Below are positions 8,657-16,154 of a stretch of DNA of 64,000 bases, piece by piece. Source of the stretch: Spirosoma sp. SC4-14 (GTDB lineage: Bacteria > Bacteroidota > Bacteroidia > Cytophagales > Spirosomataceae); the NCBI RefSeq assembly GCF_037201965.1, contig NZ_CP147518.1:2907001-2971000 (forward strand), written 5' to 3'. A program made the position numbers and the translations under genes. Below the pieces are notes generated by a model, which saw only the letters and a list, made by a program, of their open reading frames with translations, was not told the origin of the DNA and did no database searches. Each line of letters begins with the position of its first letter. Within the stretch, counting starts at the first letter, position 1.

Positions 8657-8981
8657 ATGGCTATTAGCCCTCATATACTAACAGAGATAATTCAGTAACA
8701 ACTTGTTAGCTCTAACAAAATTGTGATTTTATACGGACCTCGTCAGATTGGTAAAACAACGTTGATTCAAGAGTTGATAAAGTCACTACCCATTGGTCGC
8801 TAATGATCAATGCCGATGAAGTTGCTTATTAAACCCTGTTGTCGTCACGGAATTTGGTCAAATGAAACTTTTGGTAGAAGGATATGAACTACTATCGGAT
8901 GCAGGGATTAATCTGAAAATTAGTGCGACACGGTCATCGTCGTTTGACCTGGCGAATCGAACGAAAGAGCCTCGGGAATAA
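8657..8981 (+). pseudogene. Decayed AAA-family ATPase (DUF4143-type) remnant
   Basis: From ATG 8657 the frame reads MAISPHILTEIIQ, an in-frame TAA, then QLVSSNKIVILYGPRQIGKTT, a clear Walker A (GPRQxGKTT) of the DUF4143 ATPase family, ending in two stops. After a frame change 'MINADEVAY' resembles the next conserved 'NxDE' segment. Further on 'NLKISATRSSSFDLANRTKEP' matches the family's sensor region 'ATGSSSFDLANxxxEP', ending at TAA 8981. The Walker B and C-terminal domains are missing. In-frame stops, a frameshift and deletion to about a quarter of normal length show a dead gene. The family is common on mobile and accessory DNA. Confidence 0.8.
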
Positions 8982-8987
8982 CAAAAA

Positions 8988-9010
8988 AGCCACCCCAAAC
9001 TGGGGTGGCT
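8988..9010 (-). terminator. Rho-independent terminator of the GSII gene
   Basis: The 9-bp stem AGCCACCCC (8988-8996) / GGGGTGGCT (9002-9010) has a 5-nt loop. On the minus strand it is followed by TTTTTT (plus A tract 8983-8988), 23 nt beyond the stop of the gene at 9033. Confidence 0.9.
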
Positions 9011-9032
9011 TCTGGCATTATATAGAATAAGC

Positions 9033-10058
9033 CTAGGCTTCTACTAAATCGGCCGACTTAACGGTCTTGATAATACGGGCTGCAACTTTGTAAGGATCAG
9101 CCGCCGAGTTTGGCCGACGATCTTCGAGCCAGCCTTTCCAGCCGCGTTCTACCGTAGCGATAGGGATACGGATCGAAGCACCACGGTCCGAAATACCGTA
9201 GGAGAACTGATCGATCGACTGGGTTTCGTGCTTACCGGTCAGGCGCAGGTGGTTGTCGGCACCGTAAACAGCAATGTGTTCTTTAACAACAGGAGCGAAG
9301 GCATCGCAGATTTTGGCATAAATCTCCTGGCTCCCGGCCGTACGCAGCGTTGTGTTTGAGAAGTTGGCATGCATGCCCGAGCCGTTCCAGTCGGCATCGG
9401 TACCCAGCGGTTTACAATGCCAGTTGATAGCAACATTATATTTTTCGCCAATACGCTCCAGCAGATAACGGGCAAGCCAGATCTGGTCGCCAGCTTCTTT
9501 GGCACCTTTGGCAAAAATCTGGAATTCCCACTGCCCAGGGGCAACCTCAGCGTTGATACCTTCAACGTTCAGACCAGCTTCCAGACATACATCAAGGTGT
9601 TCTTCGATGATGTAACGGCCAAATGCGTTGTTTGCCCCAACTGAGCAGTAGTATGGGCCTTGAGGAGCTGGATCGCCTTCTGCCGGGAAACCCAGTGGTT
9701 TGTTTGTAACAGGGCTCCACAGGAAGTATTCCTGCTCAAAGCCAAACCAGAAATCGTTGTCGTCGTCTTCAATCGTAGCCCGACCATTCGACTCGTGTGG
9801 AGTTCCATCAGAGTTCAGTACTTCGCACATAACGAGGTAACCGTCTTTACGCTGTGGGTCGGTAATGATGTAAACCGGCTTCAGCAAGCAGTCTGACGAA
9901 CCGCCGGGAGCCTGTTCGGTTGACGAACCGTCAAACGACCACATTGGGCAATCTTCGAGCTTACCCGAAAAATCACCTTCAATTTTAGTTTTGGAACGCA
10001 AGCTTTGGGTGGGCTTGTAGCCATCGAGCCAAATGTACTCTAACTTCGACTTTGCCAT
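9033..10058 (-). CDS. glnA: Glutamine synthetase type II (GSII, eukaryote-like)
   Basis: The 341-aa length matches GSII, the short octameric/decameric form otherwise known from eukaryotes and some bacteria. Motifs visible: beta-grasp segment 'WSFDGSST' (40-47), 'FGFEQEY' with metal-binding Glu108/Glu110, 'EVAPGQWEFQ' (171-180), 'NGSGMHAN' (225-232) and 'RGASIRIP' (292-299). It makes glutamine from glutamate, ammonia and ATP. A TATATTTG promoter box lies upstream and a strong terminator downstream, so it is a monocistronic unit beside GSIII. No adenylylation loop is expected in this class. Confidence 0.93.
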   Translation of the reverse strand: MAKSKLEYIWLDGYKPTQSLRSKTKIEGDFSGKLEDCPMWSFDGSSTEQAPGGSSDCLLKPVYIITDPQRKDGYLVMCEVLNSDGTPHESNGRATIEDDDNDFWFGFEQEYFLWSPVTNKPLGFPAEGDPAPQGPYYCSVGANNAFGRYIIEEHLDVCLEAGLNVEGINAEVAPGQWEFQIFAKGAKEAGDQIWLARYLLERIGEKYNVAINWHCKPLGTDADWNGSGMHANFSNTTLRTAGSQEIYAKICDAFAPVVKEHIAVYGADNHLRLTGKHETQSIDQFSYGISDRGASIRIPIATVERGWKGWLEDRRPNSAADPYKVAARIIKTVKSADLVEA

Positions 10059-10109
10059 GATATACAGGTGGATTGTATTGAGATACGGGTTTTGTTACAA
10101 TACTTTCGG

Positions 10110-10117
10110 CAAATATA
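10110..10117 (-). promoter_or_regulatory. Candidate -7 promoter box of the GSII gene
   Basis: The minus strand reads TATATTTG, a perfect TAnnTTTG box, 52 nt upstream of the GSII ATG. No -33 TTG is evident at the expected distance. Confidence 0.5.
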
Positions 10118-10790
10118 GGACGACGTAACAATAAATTATTAATGCCTACCCCCCTCTAAACCGTATTTCTTTCGGATTTTATGGAAATATTATAATTAAA
10201 ATTCGTTTGGTACAGTAATTGGCCATATTTTTCAAGAAAATCTACGCAGATTGAAAAAATGGATAATATTTCAATAAAGTACCGTTTATGGGCTTTAGCG
10301 CATTAAAAATTAGGGCTTTACGCTGGCAAAAAGCAGATTTTCGGACTTTTCACGTAGAAGCGTATCGGAAAATTATATAGAATAGTATGTGAATACTACG
10401 TCATATAGGTAGCGTAAATGGATGCGTTTTACTCAATCTGGCAACTCGGGTGCCAGACAAATGTGCTTTATAAACAGGCTGAGCCCTGCTTGTCCTGAGT
10501 GGTGGGGTACACCCTTATCACTCAATACACTTGCTTACTACACTTGCTAAAGGCGTCGCACCAGCAACAATCACAGTTTATTATCGAACGCACGTCTATC
10601 CATGAATGCCCTTAATGCAATACCGTACAGGTTGTTCGGGCGCAAAGGCATTTAGCGGATATAGGGGCTTTTTTGTAAGCTGTGAATTTTATGGAAAATT
10701 TTGTGAAATATCAATATGAAAGTATTTATTGAAATATAATTTTAAGAATGTAAAATATTTAATACAAAATTCTTTTAAAATTAATACTGA
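10118..10790. other. Long intergenic region with several small inverted repeats
   Basis: No protein-coding frame is convincing. Local hairpins include TAGTAT/ATACTA (10383-10398), TCTGGCA/TGCCAGA around 10438-10458, and GAGTG...CACTC enclosing GGGT/ACCC around 10498-10525. They lie close together between 10380 and 10530 and could belong to a structured transcript, but no known RNA family was recognised. Confidence 0.35.
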
Positions 10791-10796
10791 CTTGTG

Positions 10797-10828
10797 CAAA
10801 CGTTTGCGCAGGGCAAGACAAACGTTTG
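10797..10828. promoter_or_regulatory. Tandem LacI-type operators upstream of SusCD pair 1
   Basis: Two perfect palindromes CAAACGTTTG lie at 10797-10806 and 10819-10828, 22 bp centre to centre, inside a larger symmetry TTGTG...CACAA. The central CG and the half-site match LacI-family operators. The same pair with the same spacing lies next to the LacI gene at 51879. It is about 270 bp upstream of the SusC start, so control of that transporter pair by this LacI protein is the simplest inference. Confidence 0.8.
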
Positions 10829-11095
10829 CACAAACATAATTGAGCAATCAACCATAGTCTGATTGGGTGTAACCAGCGTAGTAAGGTTGTGTTTAATCTG
10901 ATTTTAATTCGATTTTTGCATTCTAACCTCCTCTTTCTCATCGTATGACTAATTCTTTACGTTGCTCTTTGCCGTTGTTTTACAAAAATCGGCCCTCATT
11001 CTTGATCCGTTTTTAACGGTATCTATTCGCTTGCTTCAATCGGGCCTGCCCTGGTTTGATTGATTTTCCCAGTCCATTCTTGTTCACTAACCTAC

Positions 11096-14000
11096 ATGTC
11101 CAGACTTATGGCACATCCTGTACACGTATGTTTAGCCTTTTGCGCATTTGCCAGAAGGTTCGGCATTCATTCCTTATTTGTAGTAGCACTCTGCCTGTCT
11201 TTTTCTTCATCGTATGCACGACGTGCTACTTCCATTGCGTCCAGTACACTACCTGTGGCCGACATAACAGTTAGTGGGGTAGTCAATGATACGAAAACCA
11301 ACACACCGCTACCGGGGGTGAACGTGACGCTCAAAGGCACTACGCGTGGCGCTACTACCGATGCGCAGGGTAAATACCGCATTGTTGTATCGGGCCCCAA
11401 CGATGTGCTGGTCTTCTCGTTCATCGGCTATGTCAATAAAGAGGAAACGGTTGGCAACCGTACTGAAATTAACGTGACCATGGCCGACGACCAGAAACAG
11501 CTCGACGAGGTTGTTGTAACGGCGCTGGGTGTTAAGCGTGAAGAGCGGGCTTTAGGCTATGCCGTTCAGAAAGTATCCGGAAATACCCTGCAAACCGTGA
11601 AAGGGGTTAATGCGGCTACCTCGCTGACGGGACGTGTTGCCGGGCTTTGGGTTAAAAACAGTACGGAGTTTAATGAAGCCCCAACGCTTTCACTACGGGG
11701 CGAAACACCGCTGCTGGTGATTGACGGTGTTCCGTACGGCAATATGAATATCGGCAACATTCCACAGGACGATATTGAGAGTATTGATGTATTGAAAGGG
11801 CCAACAGCGGCTGCTCTCTATGGGTCGCGTGGGGGAAGTGGAGCCATTATCGTAACCACGAAGCGGGGATCGGGCACTAAAGGGCTCACTGTTACGATCA
11901 ACAGCAACAATATGGCAAACGCAGGCTTTCTGATGCTTCCTGAAGTACAGCATTCCTACAGTGCTGGTCTGGGGGGTGTCTATGACCCAACCGATTATGT
12001 CTGGGGAGCTAAACTGGATATTGGTCAGCGGGCCATGCAGTGGAACCCAATTACGAAGCAGAAGGAGGATATGGAGCTGACATCGCGCGGCAAAAATAAC
12101 TTTCGCGATTTTCTGGTGCCGGGAGGAATTACCAACAACAACATCAGCGTATCGCAAAGTGGCGAAAATGGTAGCTTCCGGGTGTCGCTGAACCATATTT
12201 ACAATAAAGGGCAATATCCTAACCTTAAATCAAACGCGCTGAATTTTTCTGTTTCGGGCGAAATGAAAGTGGGCGATAAATTTACCCTGTCGAGTCAGGC
12301 CGGTTTTAACCGAAAAACAGCTCCGCAGATTTTTGGAAGTGGCTATACGGCGCAGGGATACATTTATAATATTCTGGTCTGGATGGGCCCTGAATATGAT
12401 CTGAGCTTATACAAGGACAACTATTGGTTGATTCCGAATGAGCAGCAGAACTGGCATTATAAGGCCTGGTACGATAATCCTTACCTAATGGCCTATGAAA
12501 AATTGAACGGTATTGAACAAAACAAGATCAATACAAACTTAACAGCTACCTATACCCCGTTTCCCGGCGCTAAAGTGATTGTTCGGCCTGGTCTGGACAT
12601 GTTTTTTAACAACGAAACGCGACGGAATCCGCCCAATATCTTATCGACACGGGGCTGGGTAGCCAATGGCCTCTACTCCATTGATCAGCGTAATGGATAC
12701 AGCTTCAATGGTGACGCTTTACTAACTTACAACAAGCAGGTGGGGAAGCTGGATATTGATGCATTGGTGGGAGGTACCATTTTTACCTATAACAATAGAG
12801 AACTCTATAGTGCCACGCGCGGAGGTATTGTTGTGCCAGGTTATTACTCGCTTAATAACTCCGTCGAACGACCCGACGTAATTGTTAACCCAAGCCCTAG
12901 TACGCAGTCGTCGCTTTTTACCATTACTGATGGAACACCCTACGGCAAAAAACAGGTAAACAGTCTGTATGGTAAACTGACACTGGCATACCTAAATAGC
13001 CTTTTTCTCGACGTAACGGGCCGAAACGACTGGAGTTCGACGATGCCGGTTAGTTCGCGGTCTTACTTCTATCCGTCGGTAGGAGGAAGTGTGGTGATGA
13101 GTGAATTTCTGAAAATGCCGTCGTGGCTCGATTTCTGGAAACTGCGCGGATCATGGACGCTTTCCAAAACCGATTTGGGTGTATACGCTACCAACCAGAC
13201 CTATTCGACAACTACAGCCGACTGGGACAATTGGAATTCGGCTACCTACCCCACAACTATCCGAACCAGCAACGTTAAACCCGAAACCAACCGTACCTGG
13301 GAAATTGGTACATCGGCCTACTTTTGGGGCAAGCGCCTGAAACTCGATATTGCGTATTTCAACAAGTACAACTACAACATTCAGCGGTCGGCTACCATTT
13401 CTCCTTCTTCGGGCTTTACGTCTACGCTGATCAATACGAAAGAGAGCTATGTTCGTCGGGGAATGGAAATAACGCTGGATGCTACTGTGGTCAAAAACGG
13501 TAACTTCCAGTGGGATGCCGTGGCCAACTATTCCTTCACGCACCGTTATTTCAAAGACCTCGATCCGGTGTATTCAGCCAACAACCTCTGGACCAAAGTT
13601 GGGGGTCGGGTTGATACCTATACGGGTAAAACCTGGGTAACCGATCCGGCAGGAAATGTTGTGCATCAGGCAAATGGATTGCCACTGGCCAGCAACTACA
13701 ACTACCTGTATGGTTTTACCGATCCAAATTACATTGTTGGTTTAGCCAATACATTCCGTTACAAAAACTTCCAGATGGGGCTTCGTTTCGACGGCCGGGT
13801 TGGGGGCTATCTTAACAACTACAGTGCCTACAAAATGTGGGATACGGGCTCGCATCCCGACAGCGACAACCAGTGGCGGTACGATGAAGTTGTGAACGGC
13901 AACAAATCGTTTGTTGGTCAGGGGGTGAAAGTGACGGGCGGTACGGTTACCTACGATAACTACGGCCAGATTACGAACGATACGCGGGAGTTTGCGCCCA

Positions 14001-14290
14001 ACGATACAAAGGTCTCGTATCAGAGTTATGCCCGGACCTATGGCGACGGAACGCGGGGCGTTACCAATGCTACCTTCCTGAAACTTCGGGAAGTATCGAT
14101 TGGCTATACGCTGCCGAGTGCTATTGCGAGCCGCATTGGCGCGCGGTCGGCCAGTATTTCGCTAACGGGACAAAATGTATGGATGTGGACCAAAGCTTTC
14201 CGCTTTGCCGATCCCGACAAAGCCGATGATACGCAGCTTACCTCGCCTTCGGTTCGCTACGTAGGGGCCAATCTTCAGCTAACATTTTAA
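11096..14290 (+). CDS. SusC/RagA-family TonB-dependent outer-membrane transporter
   Basis: The 1064-aa protein is read from ATG 11096 (MSRLMAHPVH); a frame extension to 11060 looks non-coding, and ATG 11108 is an alternative. A long N-terminal signal region (to about residue 45) precedes a carboxypeptidase-regulatory-like domain ('VSGVVNDTKTNTPLPGVNV', 'GKYRIVVSG'). The plug domain begins at 'LDEVVVTALGVKREERALGYAV', and a 22-strand barrel ends in ...YVGANLQLTF with the terminal Phe typical of BAM substrates. It imports oligomers bound by the partner SusD, powered by TonB. LacI-type operators lie upstream. The substrate is unknown. Confidence 0.93.
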   Translation: MSRLMAHPVHVCLAFCAFARRFGIHSLFVVALCLSFSSSYARRATSIASSTLPVADITVSGVVNDTKTNTPLPGVNVTLKGTTRGATTDAQGKYRIVVSGPNDVLVFSFIGYVNKEETVGNRTEINVTMADDQKQLDEVVVTALGVKREERALGYAVQKVSGNTLQTVKGVNAATSLTGRVAGLWVKNSTEFNEAPTLSLRGETPLLVIDGVPYGNMNIGNIPQDDIESIDVLKGPTAAALYGSRGGSGAIIVTTKRGSGTKGLTVTINSNNMANAGFLMLPEVQHSYSAGLGGVYDPTDYVWGAKLDIGQRAMQWNPITKQKEDMELTSRGKNNFRDFLVPGGITNNNISVSQSGENGSFRVSLNHIYNKGQYPNLKSNALNFSVSGEMKVGDKFTLSSQAGFNRKTAPQIFGSGYTAQGYIYNILVWMGPEYDLSLYKDNYWLIPNEQQNWHYKAWYDNPYLMAYEKLNGIEQNKINTNLTATYTPFPGAKVIVRPGLDMFFNNETRRNPPNILSTRGWVANGLYSIDQRNGYSFNGDALLTYNKQVGKLDIDALVGGTIFTYNNRELYSATRGGIVVPGYYSLNNSVERPDVIVNPSPSTQSSLFTITDGTPYGKKQVNSLYGKLTLAYLNSLFLDVTGRNDWSSTMPVSSRSYFYPSVGGSVVMSEFLKMPSWLDFWKLRGSWTLSKTDLGVYATNQTYSTTTADWDNWNSATYPTTIRTSNVKPETNRTWEIGTSAYFWGKRLKLDIAYFNKYNYNIQRSATISPSSGFTSTLINTKESYVRRGMEITLDATVVKNGNFQWDAVANYSFTHRYFKDLDPVYSANNLWTKVGGRVDTYTGKTWVTDPAGNVVHQANGLPLASNYNYLYGFTDPNYIVGLANTFRYKNFQMGLRFDGRVGGYLNNYSAYKMWDTGSHPDSDNQWRYDEVVNGNKSFVGQGVKVTGGTVTYDNYGQITNDTREFAPNDTKVSYQSYARTYGDGTRGVTNATFLKLREVSIGYTLPSAIASRIGARSASISLTGQNVWMWTKAFRFADPDKADDTQLTSPSVRYVGANLQLTF

Positions 14291-14308
14291 GTAATCAGTC
14301 ATTGGTTG

Positions 14309-14358
14309 ACTGGGTATTAGTCATTGACAAAACGACTGCCCAATGACTAATACCCAGT
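14309..14358. repeat. Perfect 18-bp stem-loop between susC and susD (pair 1)
   Basis: ACTGGGTATTAGTCATTG (14309-14326) pairs perfectly with 14341-14358 around a 14-nt loop. The right arm word CAATGACTAATACCCAG recurs at 35295-35311. No T run follows, so it is more likely an mRNA processing or stability element than a terminator. Confidence 0.8.
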
Positions 14359-14378
14359 GACATAAATCGATTAATTGG

Positions 14379-15914
14379 ATGAAAACGACTTTTAAACACT
14401 ATATACTTGCCGGTCTGGTACTGTTGTCGTCGGCGGGGTGTTCGCACTTCGAAGCGATCAACTCGAACCCCGACGCAGCCGTAAATGCAACGGCACCCAT
14501 GCTGGCGACCAAGCTGATTCTGAACATCACCGATGAAACGATCAGTTCTCAAAAGACCTTTATGCAGCCGTTTATGCTCGGCAAAACCATTCTGTATACC
14601 GAATTTGCCGAACCACAGCAGTATAACGATCTTGGCCGTACTAGTTTCGACGTGATTCCGGTGTTGACCAATGTTGAAAAAATGCTGGCTTATGCTGCGG
14701 GAAGTACGGCCAACGATTCGTATAGAGCACTGGGGCATTTTGTACGGGCCTGGAAGTTCTATAACCTGACCATGCGCGTCGGTGATATTCCCTACAGTAA
14801 GGCCCTGCAAGGCGAAACGGGTGGTATTGCGCCCGCCTATGACACGCAAAAGCAGGTTTTTCAGGGTATTTTGAGCGAACTCGACGAAGCCGATAAACTG
14901 TTTGCGGGCGGTATTAAATTTGACGGCGATCCGGTATATGGTGGTGATCCGGCAAAATGGCGGAAACTGGTGAATACCTTTGAATTACAGGTTCTGTTAA
15001 ACCTCTATAAAAAAACGGCCGATACCGATCTCAAAGTTACCGATCGATTTAAGGAAATCGTTAGCAGCCGCCCGATTTTTGCGGGTAATGCCGACAATTT
15101 TCAACTGGTTTATTCCGACAAGGCCGGGCAACGGTATCCGTTCTATAAGCTGGGTAACCCATCTATCATTTACACGATGGTATCCAGCGTATTGACCGAT
15201 AAACTGAAAGCACTCGACGACCGGCGGCTGTATTATTACGCTAATCCATCGGCGATTCAGATCAGTCAGGGAAAAGCCGTAAACGACCCGTCGGCCTATA
15301 TCGGCACCGATCCGTCGATGGTGTATGCCGATGTTAGCAAAATCTACGCAACGAAAGATTATTCCAACATAAACAGCCGTTACATGGAATTAGCTGCTGG
15401 TGAGCCTGTTTATTTGCTGAGTTATGCCCAGTTGAAATTTATGCTGGCCGAAGCAACCGTTCGCGGCTGGATTGCGGGCACAACAGCCGATACATACTAT
15501 CAAGACGGGATCCGGGCGGCCATGAAATTTGTGATGGACAATACGCCAAACGATGCCGCTTATCATCACAATATGCCCATTACAGACGCTTACATCGAGA
15601 GTTATGTTACCTCCGATAAGGTAAAACTCGCCGGAAGCGCCGACCAGCAGATTGCTCAGATTATAACTCAGCAGTTTCTGAGCACGTTCTTACAGGCACC
15701 TTACAACGCCTTTTTCGAAAATCGCCGGACAGGTTACCCTGCGTTTCCGGTTAATCCAGCTTCGAACGTAAATGTGCCGGGCGACAAACTACCCGTCCGT
15801 TGGTTGTATCCGCAGAGCGAACTGGACTATAATGGCGAGAACGTTAAGCAGGCCCTTACCTCTCAGTTCAATGGCAATGATAACACCAATGAACTGATGT
15901 GGATTTTAAAGTAA
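14379..15914 (+). CDS. SusD/RagB-like surface lipoprotein (SusD-like_2 type)
   Basis: The 511-aa product has a lipoprotein signal ending in LSSAGC (Cys21). Helical TPR-like segments follow, with the diagnostic 'YGGDPAKWRKLVNTF' near residue 187 and 'YLLSYAQLKFMLAEATVRGW' near 345, typical of the SusD-like_2 branch. It caps the SusC barrel at the outer surface and binds the substrate. It lies 88 nt after SusC, separated by a stem-loop, and is followed by a strong terminator. Substrate cannot be deduced from sequence; no glycoside hydrolase lies in the same transcript. Confidence 0.93.
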   Translation: MKTTFKHYILAGLVLLSSAGCSHFEAINSNPDAAVNATAPMLATKLILNITDETISSQKTFMQPFMLGKTILYTEFAEPQQYNDLGRTSFDVIPVLTNVEKMLAYAAGSTANDSYRALGHFVRAWKFYNLTMRVGDIPYSKALQGETGGIAPAYDTQKQVFQGILSELDEADKLFAGGIKFDGDPVYGGDPAKWRKLVNTFELQVLLNLYKKTADTDLKVTDRFKEIVSSRPIFAGNADNFQLVYSDKAGQRYPFYKLGNPSIIYTMVSSVLTDKLKALDDRRLYYYANPSAIQISQGKAVNDPSAYIGTDPSMVYADVSKIYATKDYSNINSRYMELAAGEPVYLLSYAQLKFMLAEATVRGWIAGTTADTYYQDGIRAAMKFVMDNTPNDAAYHHNMPITDAYIESYVTSDKVKLAGSADQQIAQIITQQFLSTFLQAPYNAFFENRRTGYPAFPVNPASNVNVPGDKLPVRWLYPQSELDYNGENVKQALTSQFNGNDNTNELMWILK

Positions 15915-15926
15915 TGTATTGGTAAT

Positions 15927-15960
15927 AGAGAAAGCGGCCATCCGAACAGCCGCTTTCTCT
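15927..15960 (+). terminator. Rho-independent terminator of SusCD pair 1
   Basis: The 12-bp perfect stem AGAGAAAGCGGC (15927-15938) / GCCGCTTTCTCT (15949-15960) is followed by ATTTTT, 13 nt after the SusD stop. Confidence 0.92.
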
Positions 15961-16154
15961 ATTTTTGAGGATTAGAATTACTCCGGCTTTTGTTTTATTA
16001 CCGAATAGAGGCCCGATAGCGGGTAAATAGAGTATAAAAGGTAAGAATCGATATTGGGTTTAGGGTTGCTTCGCCTGTTAGTACATATCCTACGAATGCT
16101 TCGCAACCGTAAACCAGAACTGAATACCCAATACCGGCAAACCCACAGTACGTT

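Noticed and set aside
10441..10700. Possible tRNA, tmRNA or cobalamin riboswitch
   Set aside because: Hairpins are present but no cloverleaf, CCA end, B12 box or other family signature could be found.
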